From: Flavobacteriia bacterium
GTDB lineage: Bacteria; Bacteroidota; Bacteroidia; Flavobacteriales; Weeksellaceae
Assembly: GCA_015999765.1 (NCBI GenBank)
Contig: JAECQR010000005.1
Location: 62,001-126,000 of the forward strand
Direction: 5' to 3'
Length of the DNA stretch: 64,000 nucleotides
The notes under the pieces are model-generated. The model did not search any database. It was given only the letters and a program-made list of their open reading frames with translations, and was not told the origin of the DNA. A program made the translations under genes and the position numbers. This document shows, piece after piece, positions 35,036 to 43,479 of this stretch. The first letter of the stretch is position 1. Each line of letters opens with the position of its first letter.

Positions 35036-36337
35036 ATGCGTACGAAATCCGTCGGAAAAAAGAAAATCAACATTGTCACTTTAGGCTGTTCCAAAAACGT
35101 TTATGATTCAGAAGTATTGATGGGTCAGCTTCAGGCAAACGGAAAAGAAGTGGTGCACGAGGACCGCGGTGATATTGTGGTGATCAATACCTGCGGATTT
35201 ATCGACAACGCGAAAGAAGAAAGTATCAATACGATCCTGGATTTCGTGGAAGCTAAAAACCGCGGTGAAGTAGAGAAGGTTTTTGTGACCGGATGTCTTT
35301 CTGAAAGGTACAAACCGGATCTTATTCGTGAAATTCCTGATGTTGATCAGTATTTCGGGACCAGAGATTTGCCTATTTTGCTGAAACAGTTGGGAGCAGA
35401 TTATAAACATGAACTGATTGGTGAGCGAATGACCACTACGCCAAAACATTACGCATATTTAAAAATCGCTGAAGGCTGCGACAGACCTTGTTCTTTCTGT
35501 GCAATTCCTTTGATGAGAGGAAAAAATGTTTCAACACCGATTGAAAATTTAGTGATTGAAGCGGAGAAACTGGCAAAAAAAGGGGTGAAAGAACTTATTT
35601 TAATCGCTCAGGATTTAACGTATTACGGCCTTGATATCTATAAAAAACGTGCTCTCGGAGATTTGCTTCTCCGTTTGGTAAAAGTAGAAGGGATTGAATG
35701 GATCCGTCTTCACTACGCATTTCCCACAGGTTTTCCGGAGGATGTTCTGGAGATCATAAAAAGCGAACCAAAGGTTTGTAACTATATAGATATTCCGTTG
35801 CAGCACATCAATTCAGAAATTCTGAAAGCGATGAAACGTGGAACTTCGCATGAAAAAACCAATGCGCTTCTGGATAAATTCAGAGAAATGGTTCCCGATA
35901 TGGCCATCAGAACTACCTTAATCGTTGGTTTTCCGGGAGAAACTGAAGAAAGATTTCAGGAAATGAAAGAATGGGTGCGTACCCAAAGGTTTGACCGTTT
36001 GGGCTGCTTTACTTACTCTCACGAAGAAAATACAACCGCTTTTGTGTTGGAAGATGATGTTCCGCAGGAAGTGAAAGAGGCTAGAGTAGAAGAAATTATG
36101 GAGCTGCAGTCACAGATCTCTTGGGAGAAGAATCAGGAAAAAATCGGTAAAACTTTCAGATGTATCTTCGACAGAAAAGAAGGAAATTACTTTGTAGGAA
36201 GAACCGAATTTGATTCACCGGATGTTGACAATACCGTTTTGGTTTCGGCTGAAAATACCTATTTGTCGATTGGCGAATTTGCCGAAATTAAAATTACGTC
36301 AGCAGAAGAATTTGATTTATACGGAGAAGTGATTTAA
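35036..36337 (+). CDS. rimO: Ribosomal protein S12 methylthiotransferase RimO
   Basis: A radical SAM enzyme that adds a methylthio group to an Asp of ribosomal protein S12. The order is an N-terminal UPF0004/MTTase domain (VTLGCSKNVYDSE, VINTCGFID, VTGCLSERY with the three cluster-binding Cys), a radical SAM domain with CDRPCSFC (Cx3Cx2C), and a C-terminal TRAM domain. From the ATG at 35036 it is 433 residues, normal for the family. The Asp in LGCSKNVYDSE is typical of RimO rather than MiaB. Confidence 0.94.
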   Translation: MRTKSVGKKKINIVTLGCSKNVYDSEVLMGQLQANGKEVVHEDRGDIVVINTCGFIDNAKEESINTILDFVEAKNRGEVEKVFVTGCLSERYKPDLIREIPDVDQYFGTRDLPILLKQLGADYKHELIGERMTTTPKHYAYLKIAEGCDRPCSFCAIPLMRGKNVSTPIENLVIEAEKLAKKGVKELILIAQDLTYYGLDIYKKRALGDLLLRLVKVEGIEWIRLHYAFPTGFPEDVLEIIKSEPKVCNYIDIPLQHINSEILKAMKRGTSHEKTNALLDKFREMVPDMAIRTTLIVGFPGETEERFQEMKEWVRTQRFDRLGCFTYSHEENTTAFVLEDDVPQEVKEARVEEIMELQSQISWEKNQEKIGKTFRCIFDRKEGNYFVGRTEFDSPDVDNTVLVSAENTYLSIGEFAEIKITSAEEFDLYGEVI

Positions 36338-36392
36338 GAAATCGACAGAAAATAAGTCAAATTTTGACATTTTTTCAAAGATAAATAAACAG

Positions 36393-36424
36393 AAACCTTT
36401 CAGTAATTTTGAAAGGTTTTTTTA
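36393..36424 (+). terminator. Rho-independent terminator after rimO
   Basis: A 9-bp stem (36393-36401 with 36411-36419) is followed by Ts, 55 bases after the rimO stop. Confidence 0.82.
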
Positions 36425-36497
36425 ATGCGTAGGGTTTGATATTCAATATTTTAAGCAAGTTAAAAGCTATTTATTATGCTATGGTTTGTTAATTTTG

Positions 36498-36611
36498 TTA
36501 ACGTTTTGATAATGATTTTAACACAATTTAACAATCTTTGCGAGCTACCACGAATAGGGAGCAGACAGCTTTTGTTAACAAAATATTAACGAATCCTTAA
36601 CGGAGTTTAAC
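36498..36611 (+). promoter_or_regulatory. Array of phased TTAAC motifs with a 14-bp palindrome
   Basis: TTAAC occurs at 36498, 36518, 36528, 36575, 36586, 36597 and 36607. Many spacings are 10, 11 or 20 bases, about one or two helical turns. The perfect palindrome TTTTGTTAACAAAA spans 36570-36583, and its half TTTTGTTAAC recurs at 36493-36502. The array ends 10 bases before the -33 element of the RlpA-like gene. It could bind a regulator or curve the DNA. Together with the rimO terminator and the promoter at 36622, this is all I can see in the 343-base gap. Confidence 0.5.
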
Positions 36612-36621
36612 CAAGTGAGTG

Positions 36622-36650
36622 TTGCAGGTTATCATTTCGGAATAAATTTG
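36622..36650 (+). promoter_or_regulatory. Consensus flavobacterial promoter of the RlpA-like gene
   Basis: TTG at 36622-36624, an 18-nt spacer and TAAATTTG at 36643-36650 match the consensus fully, 30 nt before the ATG. Confidence 0.75.
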
Positions 36651-36680
36651 CAGAGTCAAAACCAATAAAAATAATTCAAC

Positions 36681-37052
36681 ATGATGAAAAGAGGTATTCT
36701 CGTAATCATAATGATGATTTCAACACTTGGTATTTATTCTTTCAACAAGTATAATGCCAATGATGCCAAAACAAGTTTTGCATCGTTCTACCACGATAAG
36801 TTTAACGGTAGGAAAACCGCAAGCGGAGAAATTTTCAGTAACAGAAAGCTTACCGCTGCACACAGAACGCTTCCGTTCGGTACAGTTGTAGAAGTAACCA
36901 ACTTAAGAACAGGAAAAAGTGTAGAAGTGAGAATTAACGACCGGGGTCCGTTCCACTCTTCCAGAGCCTTGGATTTATCCAAAGCAGCGTTCGATTCAAT
37001 TGGTAATACCGCCCGCGGTACCATGCCTGTTGAATATGAAATTGTCGATTAA
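36681..37052 (+). CDS. RlpA-like double-psi beta-barrel protein
   Basis: A 123-residue protein with an N-terminal signal/anchor segment (residues 4-20) and an RlpA-type DPBB domain: ASFYHDKFNGRKTASGE, LTAAHRTLPFGT, VRINDRGPF (catalytic-type Asp in NDRGPF) and ALDLSKAAF. Family members act on peptidoglycan at septa or elsewhere in the envelope. There is no SPOR domain, so septal targeting is not shown. It is a single-gene unit with its own promoter and terminator. Confidence 0.88.
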   Translation: MMKRGILVIIMMISTLGIYSFNKYNANDAKTSFASFYHDKFNGRKTASGEIFSNRKLTAAHRTLPFGTVVEVTNLRTGKSVEVRINDRGPFHSSRALDLSKAAFDSIGNTARGTMPVEYEIVD

Positions 37053-37073
37053 CATTTACGTTATTTAAAAGCA

Positions 37074-37099
37074 AAGCCGATTCTTTAGAGTCGGTTTTT
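37074..37099 (+). terminator. Terminator after the RlpA-like gene
   Basis: A 10-bp stem with two G-T pairs (37074-37083 with 37088-37097), a 4-nt loop and Ts. It lies between convergent genes. Confidence 0.72.
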
Positions 37100-37117
37100 A
37101 TTTTAAGTCTGATTTCT

Positions 37118-37879
37118 TTAATGAAGTTCTACCATCACCGGACAGTGGTCGCTGTGTACAGCTTCTTTCAGAATTACTGCACGCGACAGTTTCTCTTTTA
37201 AAGTATACGACACGAAATTGTAATCCAAACGCCAGCCTTTATTCCTTTCGCGTGAATTCTGCCGGTAACTCCACCAGGAATAATTATCGGGCTGGTCATT
37301 GAAGAATCTGAAACTGTCAATTAGCTCGCATTCTTCAATGAAGGCAGTCATCCATTCTCTTTCCATCGGTAAGAATCCGGAAACATTCTTCAGTCCTACC
37401 GGATTATGGATATCAATTGCATGATGACAGATATTGAAATCGCCGCAAATAATAAGGTTAGGAATGGTTTTCTTAAGTTCCTTAATATAAGCCAGAAAAT
37501 CATGACAGAACTGCATTTTAAAGTCTAACCTTTCTATATTTGAAGCAGAAGGAACATACACTGAAATTACAGAGAAGTCCTCGAAATCTGCCCGCATAAT
37601 GCGGCCTTCCGAATCGTAATGTTCAATTCCGCAGCCATATTCTATATGATGAGGTTTTATTTTGGAAGCAATTCCCACTCCGGAATATCCTTTGCGCTGG
37701 GCTGAATGCCAGTAACTGTGATAACCAGTTTTTTCAAGACTTTCGATATCGATCTGGTCGTTTCCTGCTTTGCTTTCCTGTATGCAGATTACATCGGGGT
37801 CCGCAACTTTCAGCCAGCCGAGGAAATCCTTAGTGAATGCTGCTCGAATTCCGTTGACATTATAAGAGATAATTTTCAT
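37118..37879 (-). CDS. xth: Exodeoxyribonuclease III
   Basis: A 253-residue AP endonuclease/exonuclease III of the EEP fold: SYNVNGIRAA at the start, CIQESKAG (metal-binding Glu), CGDFNICHH and the C-terminal SDHCPV (catalytic Asp-His). It repairs abasic sites. A possible -7 box (TAATTTTG on the minus strand, 37897-37904) lies upstream. Confidence 0.92.
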   Translation of the reverse strand: MKIISYNVNGIRAAFTKDFLGWLKVADPDVICIQESKAGNDQIDIESLEKTGYHSYWHSAQRKGYSGVGIASKIKPHHIEYGCGIEHYDSEGRIMRADFEDFSVISVYVPSASNIERLDFKMQFCHDFLAYIKELKKTIPNLIICGDFNICHHAIDIHNPVGLKNVSGFLPMEREWMTAFIEECELIDSFRFFNDQPDNYSWWSYRQNSRERNKGWRLDYNFVSYTLKEKLSRAVILKEAVHSDHCPVMVELH

Positions 37880-37948
37880 TGAATTTTTAATTTATTCAAA
37901 ATTACAAAAGGTAATCTGATCAGTGACACCACTGAAGTTAGTGATCAC

Positions 37949-37983
37949 AAAAAAGGCGGAAAAAATCTCAGATTTTTTCCGCC
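37949..37983 (-). terminator. Terminator of porX (minus strand)
   Basis: An 11-bp stem (37955-37965 with 37973-37983) around a 7-nt loop is followed on the minus strand by a T run. It lies 36 bases beyond the porX stop. Confidence 0.82.
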
Positions 37984-38019
37984 CAATTGAACCCAAATTA
38001 AATAAACTATGAAAAAAAA

Positions 38020-39561
38020 CTATTTGGGCTCCAGTATGCTGATCGGGATAATGACCTCCTCAAGAGAGATCCCGCCGTGCTGATACGTTTCTTTGTAATA
38101 ATTTACGAAATGATTATAGTTCTTCGGATACGCCAAAAAAGTATTGTTCTTAGCAAAAATGTATTTAGAACTTAAATTTCCTTTCGGTAAAAACAGTTTT
38201 TCGGGATTAGAAATCGCCCATACATCGCTGTTTTCGTAAGTGAGACTTCTTCCGGTTTTATAGCGGATGTTCGTAGAAGTTTCTCTGTCTCCAACCACTT
38301 TGCTCGGTTTTTTCACGTAAATCGTTCCGTGATCTGTGGTAATCACCAGTTTAAAACCGTTTTCTGCAGCCTGCTTAATAATTTTCATTAATGATGAATT
38401 CTCAAACCAGTTGTAAGTAAGTGACCTGAAAGTTTTATCGTCCCGGATCAGCTGGTTTACAATGACGTTATCGGTTTTCGCGTGCGAGAGAATATCAATA
38501 AAATTATATACAATTACGAGAAGGTCATTGTTTTTGTGCTGGTTGAAATCCTCCAGGATCTTTCGCTCAAAATCTGCATTAAGGATTTTCAGATATTTCA
38601 TCGACTTACCCGAAAGCCCAAGCCGTTTCATCTGATCTTCAAGAAATTCTCTTTCGTGTTCATTTTTATTGCCGTCTTCGTTATCGTTAAACCATTTATC
38701 AGGAAAACGTTTTTCAATTTCAGAAGGCAGCAGTCCTGCAAAGAACGAATTTCTTGCGTACTGCGTAGCGGTTGGTAAAATGCTGAAGTAATAATCCTCC
38801 GACGTCTTGTTGTAGAATTTGGTAAACAGCGGTTCAATCACTTTCCACTGGTCGTATCGCAGGTTATCGATCATGAGCAGAAGCACTTTTTCTTTTTCGA
38901 GTTCCGGTTTCACTTTATCTTTAAATAAAGTGTGGCTCATCATCGGTTTTTCGTTCGTGTGAAGCCAGTCTTCGTAGTTGTTTTCAATAAATTTTGAAAA
39001 CTGAATATTTGCCTCTTCTTTTTGCGACTGCAGTAAGTTCGAAAAATCACTGTCGAAAACCTTATCGAATTTTATTTCCCAGTTCAGGATTTTCTTATAA
39101 TATTCTGCCCAGTCCTGAAAGGTTCTCATATAAGAAAGTTCCATCGAAAGATTTCTGAACTGCTGCTGGTATTCCAGAATCGTCTTTTCTTCGACCAAGG
39201 TATCTTCCTGAAGGTTTTTCTTCAGTGATAGCAGAACCTGATTTGGATTTACGGGTTTCAGGATATAATCAGCAATCTGCGACCCGATCGCCTGCTCCAT
39301 GATGCTCTCTTCTTCATTTTTGGTCACCATTACGATCTTAATTGCAGAGTCGATGTTTTTAATCATCGGAATCGCTTCCAGACCGCTTATTCCCGGCATG
39401 TTTTCATCAAGCAGTGCAAGCTGAAAATTTTCTTTTTCGATCATTTCCAGCGCTTCATTTACGTTATTCACGGGAGAAACATGGTAACCTTTGTTCTCTA
39501 AAAATACAATATGAGGTTTCAGTAAATCTACTTCATCATCGATCCATATTAATTTTGCCAT
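38020..39561 (-). CDS. porX: PorX: response regulator with PglZ phosphodiesterase domain
   Basis: A 513-residue protein. The N-terminal receiver domain (1-115) has acidic residues at 8-10, phospho-acceptor Asp52 (LLDENMPG), Thr80 and Lys102. A helical linker follows, then a PglZ-type alkaline-phosphatase-fold domain from about 225 (MIDNLRYDQW with Asp232, PTATQYARNS with candidate nucleophile Thr264/Thr266, TTDHGTIYV). In P. gingivalis PorX works with the histidine kinase PorY to control T9SS genes, and its PglZ domain cleaves cyclic oligonucleotides. No kinase gene is adjacent; PorY is usually unlinked. It is functionally tied to the T9SS cargo at the left end. Confidence 0.92.
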   Translation of the reverse strand: MAKLIWIDDEVDLLKPHIVFLENKGYHVSPVNNVNEALEMIEKENFQLALLDENMPGISGLEAIPMIKNIDSAIKIVMVTKNEEESIMEQAIGSQIADYILKPVNPNQVLLSLKKNLQEDTLVEEKTILEYQQQFRNLSMELSYMRTFQDWAEYYKKILNWEIKFDKVFDSDFSNLLQSQKEEANIQFSKFIENNYEDWLHTNEKPMMSHTLFKDKVKPELEKEKVLLLMIDNLRYDQWKVIEPLFTKFYNKTSEDYYFSILPTATQYARNSFFAGLLPSEIEKRFPDKWFNDNEDGNKNEHEREFLEDQMKRLGLSGKSMKYLKILNADFERKILEDFNQHKNNDLLVIVYNFIDILSHAKTDNVIVNQLIRDDKTFRSLTYNWFENSSLMKIIKQAAENGFKLVITTDHGTIYVKKPSKVVGDRETSTNIRYKTGRSLTYENSDVWAISNPEKLFLPKGNLSSKYIFAKNNTFLAYPKNYNHFVNYYKETYQHGGISLEEVIIPISILEPK

Positions 39562-39621
39562 ATATTTTTTTGAAATATTTCTGAGTTAAAGCCCGATCTT
39601 TTCAGGCTTACTGTAAGGCGT

Positions 39622-39629
39622 CAAAAGTA
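39622..39629 (-). promoter_or_regulatory. Candidate -7 box of porX (TACTTTTG on minus strand)
   Basis: CAAAAGTA on the plus strand reads TACTTTTG on the minus strand, 60 nt before the porX ATG. No -33 TTG was found at proper spacing. Confidence 0.4.
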
Positions 39630-39739
39630 CAACCAAACATTGCTAAATTTCTTTTAAAAACACGTTAAAGTTGCGTTAAATAATTGAATACGTGAAGTAA
39701 GAAAGCACTTATTGCTCATGATTTGAGATTAGAAAAACC

Positions 39740-39747
39740 TAAATTTG
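39740..39747 (+). promoter_or_regulatory. -7 box TAAATTTG of the HD hydrolase gene
   Basis: TAAATTTG ends 38 nt before the ATG at 39786. The nearest TTG triplets are 14 and 25 nt upstream, just outside the preferred spacing. Confidence 0.5.
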
Positions 39748-39785
39748 CAGATCCAGACTGATTTATTTTAAGAGACCTAACGAAC

Positions 39786-40997
39786 ATGACGAACAAATTC
39801 AAAATCATCAATGATCCGGTTCACGGCTTTATCAAAATCCCTTACGAAATTCTTTTTGATGTTATTGAGCATCCTTATTTTCAGCGGTTACGGCGAATTT
39901 CCCAGACGGGTTTACTCAATTTAATTTTTCCCGGAGCAACCCATACCCGTTTTCATCATGCTTTGGGGGCCATGCACCTGATGTTCACCGCTCTGGAAAC
40001 TTTAAAGTTAAAGGGAATCGAGATTTCTAAAGACGAGGAAAAATCTGCAATGCTGGCGATTCTTCTTCACGATATCGGTCATGGCCCTTTCTCCCATGCT
40101 CTGGAAAATATGCTCATGGACGACTGGCACCACGAGAAATTATCGCTCCTGCTGATGAATAAAATGAACGAAGAATTTGGCGGTGAACTCAATATGGCTA
40201 TTGAAATGTTTCAGGGAAAATACCACAGAAAGTTCTTTAACCAGCTGATTTCTTCTCAACTTGATGTGGACCGTCTGGATTATTTGAAACGCGACAGTTT
40301 CTACACCGGAGTTTCCGAAGGAAATGTGAACACGCAGCGAATCATCTCGATGATGAATGTTTCTGATGATGAACTGGTAATCGATGCTAAGGGAATTTAC
40401 TCGATCGAAAACTATCTTACCGCCCGAATGTTTATGTACTGGCAGGTATATTACCACAAAACGTCAGCACTTGCAGAGCATCTATTGGTTAAAATTCTTG
40501 CCCGTGCGAAAGCTTTGGTTTCAGAAGGTCATTCTTTGCCTGCTTCGCAAAATTTAATGTATTTTCTTCAAAGAAATCATTTCGGAACAGCAACCGATGA
40601 AGATATTCAAAGGTTTACCGAGCTTGATGATAATGACATCATTCAGGCAATGAAATTCTGGACCAAAAGCGAAGAAAAAATCTTGTCCTATCTCTGTAAA
40701 TCTGTAATTGAGCGGAATCTTCTTAAAACTAAAATATCTTCGAAACCATTTGATCATGAGTTTATTAAGGAAAAAATTGCTCTTACCAATGCTGCGTTTA
40801 ACATAGAAAACGGAACTGAACTAGTAGACCAGATTTCCAGAAGTTTACTGCCGTACAGTGCAGAAAAACAGCCCATTTATCTCCTGTTGAAAGATGGCCG
40901 CAAAATCACGTTAGAAAATTCTGAGAATCAGATACTTTCATCGTATATCAATCAGCCGAATACCAAGTACATTTTATCGTTTCCGCGAGAAATTTAG
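39786..40997 (+). CDS. HD-domain phosphohydrolase (SAMHD1/dGTPase-like)
   Basis: A 403-residue HD protein with metal-binding motifs HTRFHHALG (His53, His57/58) and LLHDIGHGPFSHA (His95-Asp96), and SSQLDVDRLDYLKRD downstream with the last metal Asp. This sequence pattern is that of the YdhJ/SAMHD1-like group, which hydrolyses nucleotides such as dNTPs. The substrate is not known for the flavobacterial proteins. It is divergent from porX. Confidence 0.85.
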   Translation: MTNKFKIINDPVHGFIKIPYEILFDVIEHPYFQRLRRISQTGLLNLIFPGATHTRFHHALGAMHLMFTALETLKLKGIEISKDEEKSAMLAILLHDIGHGPFSHALENMLMDDWHHEKLSLLLMNKMNEEFGGELNMAIEMFQGKYHRKFFNQLISSQLDVDRLDYLKRDSFYTGVSEGNVNTQRIISMMNVSDDELVIDAKGIYSIENYLTARMFMYWQVYYHKTSALAEHLLVKILARAKALVSEGHSLPASQNLMYFLQRNHFGTATDEDIQRFTELDDNDIIQAMKFWTKSEEKILSYLCKSVIERNLLKTKISSKPFDHEFIKEKIALTNAAFNIENGTELVDQISRSLLPYSAEKQPIYLLLKDGRKITLENSENQILSSYINQPNTKYILSFPREI

Positions 40998-41022
40998 CCT
41001 GCTAATAATCCGCAAAAATAAT

Positions 41023-41051
41023 TTGGAATAATTGGGAATTTCCTATCTTTG
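41023..41051 (+). promoter_or_regulatory. Consensus promoter of the lipid A operon, close to the start codon
   Basis: TTG at 41023-41025, an 18-nt spacer and TATCTTTG at 41044-41051. The lpxD ATG follows only 6 bases after the -7 box, so the transcript should be leaderless or nearly so. Confidence 0.75.
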
Positions 41052-41057
41052 CAGGAT

Positions 41058-42089
41058 ATGGAATTTACAGCATCGCAGATTGCAGGTTTTATCAACGGAA
41101 AAATTATAGGCGACGAAAATGCCACCATCAGCGGTGTATCACCTATTGAGAGCGGGGAGGAGGGACATCTTTCTTTTATCGCCCAGGAAAGATTTGCAGA
41201 TTATATCGACACAACCAAATGTTCGGTTCTTATCGTTTCCGAAAAACTTTTATCCCGGGATACTTACCCGGTAACGGTTATCGCAGTAGAAGATGCTTAT
41301 CTGTCTTTTCAGGTTCTTATGAATCTGTACAAAGAAATGCAGGGCCGCAAAAGCGGCATTGAGCAGGGAGCGGTATTTCACGAGACTTCCCAAGTTGGCG
41401 AAAACGTTTATGTAGGGGCTTTCACCTGTGTTTCTGAAAAAGTGAAAATTGGTGATGAAAGCCAGATTTATCCTCACGTGTACATTGGTAAAAATGTAAA
41501 AATCGGTAAAAACTGCATCATTTACAGCGGCGTAAGAATTTATGATTACTGCGTGATTGGTGATGATTGTGTAATTCATTCCAATACTGTAATCGGTTCT
41601 GACGGATTTGGGTTTCAGGTGACCAACGACGGTTACCAGAAAATTCCGCAACTCGGGAATGTAGTGTTGGGAGATCACGTAGAGATTGGGTCTAACTGCA
41701 GTATCGACCGGGGAACAATTGGCTCAACTGTTATTGGAAAAGGAACTAAAATCGATAATTTAATTCAGATCGCCCATAATGTAAAGATTGGTGAAAACAA
41801 TGTGATTGCAGCGCAAGCCGGAATAGCAGGTTCTACTGTAATTGGCGACTGGAACCAGATTGGCGGCCAAGTGGGGATTGTAGGCCATATTACTATCGGA
41901 AATCAGGTTAGAGTGCAGGCGCAAAGTGGCGTAAACTCCAATACCAAAGATGGTGAGATTCTGTATGGATCACCTGCGATTAACGCCGGAGAATACAGAA
42001 GAAATTATGTGCATTTCAGAAATTTCACTGAGATTGTGAAGCGCATCAACAATATTGAAAACAGCTCAAAAGATAAAACCAGTGAGTGA
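41058..42089 (+). CDS. lpxD: UDP-3-O-acylglucosamine N-acyltransferase LpxD
   Basis: A 343-residue acyltransferase of lipid A synthesis. The N-terminal uridine-binding domain (MEFTASQIAGF, GHLSFIAQERF) is followed by a left-handed beta-helix; IQIAHNVKIG holds the catalytic His. The start at 41058 is chosen because MEFTA is the usual opening and the upstream TTG (41049) lies in the promoter box. First gene of lpxD-lpxC/fabZ-lpxA; it overlaps the next gene by 8 bases. Confidence 0.92.
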   Translation: MEFTASQIAGFINGKIIGDENATISGVSPIESGEEGHLSFIAQERFADYIDTTKCSVLIVSEKLLSRDTYPVTVIAVEDAYLSFQVLMNLYKEMQGRKSGIEQGAVFHETSQVGENVYVGAFTCVSEKVKIGDESQIYPHVYIGKNVKIGKNCIIYSGVRIYDYCVIGDDCVIHSNTVIGSDGFGFQVTNDGYQKIPQLGNVVLGDHVEIGSNCSIDRGTIGSTVIGKGTKIDNLIQIAHNVKIGENNVIAAQAGIAGSTVIGDWNQIGGQVGIVGHITIGNQVRVQAQSGVNSNTKDGEILYGSPAINAGEYRRNYVHFRNFTEIVKRINNIENSSKDKTSE

Positions 42090-43479
42090 TAAACAAAAAA
42101 CTTTAAAGGAAGAAGTTTCCCTTTGTGGTATCGGACTTCATACCGGAAGAGAAGTTACGCTAACCATCAAACCTGCCAAAGAAAATACCGGCTTTGTGTT
42201 TGTACGTACAGATTTAGAGGGTCACCCTCACATTGAGGCCGACGTAAATTACGTGACCACAACCGAACGCGGTACAACCCTTGAAAAATTAGGGGTGAGA
42301 ATTCATACCTGCGAACACCTTCTTGCCGCATTGGTAGGGTGCGATGTTGATAATGCCATTCTGGAAATGAACAGCGCAGAACCTCCGATCCTGGACGGTT
42401 CTTCTAAGTTTTTTGTAGAAGCTATCGAAAAAGCAGGTATTACCGAACAGAATTTTGACAGGGAATATCTCGTGGTAAAAGAAGTGTTGAATTATGTTGA
42501 TCCAGCCACTGGCTCGGAGTTAACCATTATTCCTTCTGATACCTATGAGGTAACCACAATGGTTGATTTCGGGACTAAAGTCTTGGGAACACAGAATGCC
42601 ACTTTGAAGGATATTTCCGAATTTAAAGAAGAAATTTCCGCAGCACGTACTTTCAGTTTCCTTCATGAACTCGAAATGCTTTTAGATGCCGGTCTTATCA
42701 AAGGCGGGGATATTTCGAACGCTATTGTTTATGTGGATAAGGAACTTACCACAGAAACTTCAGAAAAACTTAAAAAAGCCTTCGGTAAAGATGATGTTTC
42801 AATCCGCCCGAACGGGATTTTAGATAATCTTACTCTCAATTATCCGAACGAAGCTGCGCGCCATAAATTATTAGATGTTATTGGGGATTTGGCACTTGTA
42901 GGAGTTAAGATTAAAGGTAAAGTTATCGCTAATAAGCCTGGACATTTTGTGAATACACAGTTTGCTAAAAAGCTTAACCGCCAATGGAAACTGCAGCGGA
43001 AGAAAAATGTTCCCGATATCAATATCTACAAAGAACCGGTTTTCGACATCAATGGAATCATGAAATTGATGCCGCACCGCCCGCCATTTTTATTAATTGA
43101 TAAAATTCTTGAGCTTTCTGATTCCCACGTGGTTGGGCTGAAGAACGTAACGATGAATGAGCCGTTTTTTGTAGGACATTTTCCTAAAGAGCCGGTGATG
43201 CCGGGAGTTTTACAGGTAGAAGCTTTAGCACAGACCGGAGGAATTCTGGTACTTGCAAGTGTTCCTGATCCTGAAAACTATTCCACTTACTTCATTAAGA
43301 TGGATAAAGTGAAATTCAAGAAAAAAGTGGTTCCAGGTGATACAATGGTGTTCAAAATTGAATTAATTTCTCCCATTAGAAGAGGAATTGTTCATATGCA
43401 GGGTTACGGCTACGTAGGCGACAGCGTTGTGGTTGAAGCTGAACTCATGGCACAGGTTGCAAAAAATAAACCGGACTAG
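42082..43479 (+). CDS. lpxC/fabZ: Bifunctional LpxC deacetylase / FabZ dehydratase
   Basis: A fusion of 465 residues. Residues 1 to ~305 are LpxC (GIGLHTG, HTCEHLLAAL with zinc-binding His, ILDGSS, KRGD-like GLIKGGD). From ~320 on it is FabZ (LMPHRPPFLLID with catalytic His, GHFPKEPVMPGVLQVEA with catalytic Glu). LpxC commits UDP-acyl-GlcNAc to lipid A, and FabZ dehydrates 3-hydroxyacyl-ACP, the same acyl pool. The fusion is common in Bacteroidota. The GTG at 42082, giving MSDKQKTL, is preferred over the TTG at 42055 deep inside lpxD. Confidence 0.92.
   Translation: MSDKQKTLKEEVSLCGIGLHTGREVTLTIKPAKENTGFVFVRTDLEGHPHIEADVNYVTTTERGTTLEKLGVRIHTCEHLLAALVGCDVDNAILEMNSAEPPILDGSSKFFVEAIEKAGITEQNFDREYLVVKEVLNYVDPATGSELTIIPSDTYEVTTMVDFGTKVLGTQNATLKDISEFKEEISAARTFSFLHELEMLLDAGLIKGGDISNAIVYVDKELTTETSEKLKKAFGKDDVSIRPNGILDNLTLNYPNEAARHKLLDVIGDLALVGVKIKGKVIANKPGHFVNTQFAKKLNRQWKLQRKKNVPDINIYKEPVFDINGIMKLMPHRPPFLLIDKILELSDSHVVGLKNVTMNEPFFVGHFPKEPVMPGVLQVEALAQTGGILVLASVPDPENYSTYFIKMDKVKFKKKVVPGDTMVFKIELISPIRRGIVHMQGYGYVGDSVVVEAELMAQVAKNKPD

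Noticed and set aside
41049-41051. TTG start codon for lpxD (also 34988 for rimO, 46948 for the barrel gene, 10790 for the small PID protein)
   Set aside because: Each TTG is the end of a TAnnTTTG -7 box, and a proper ATG with the usual family opening follows.
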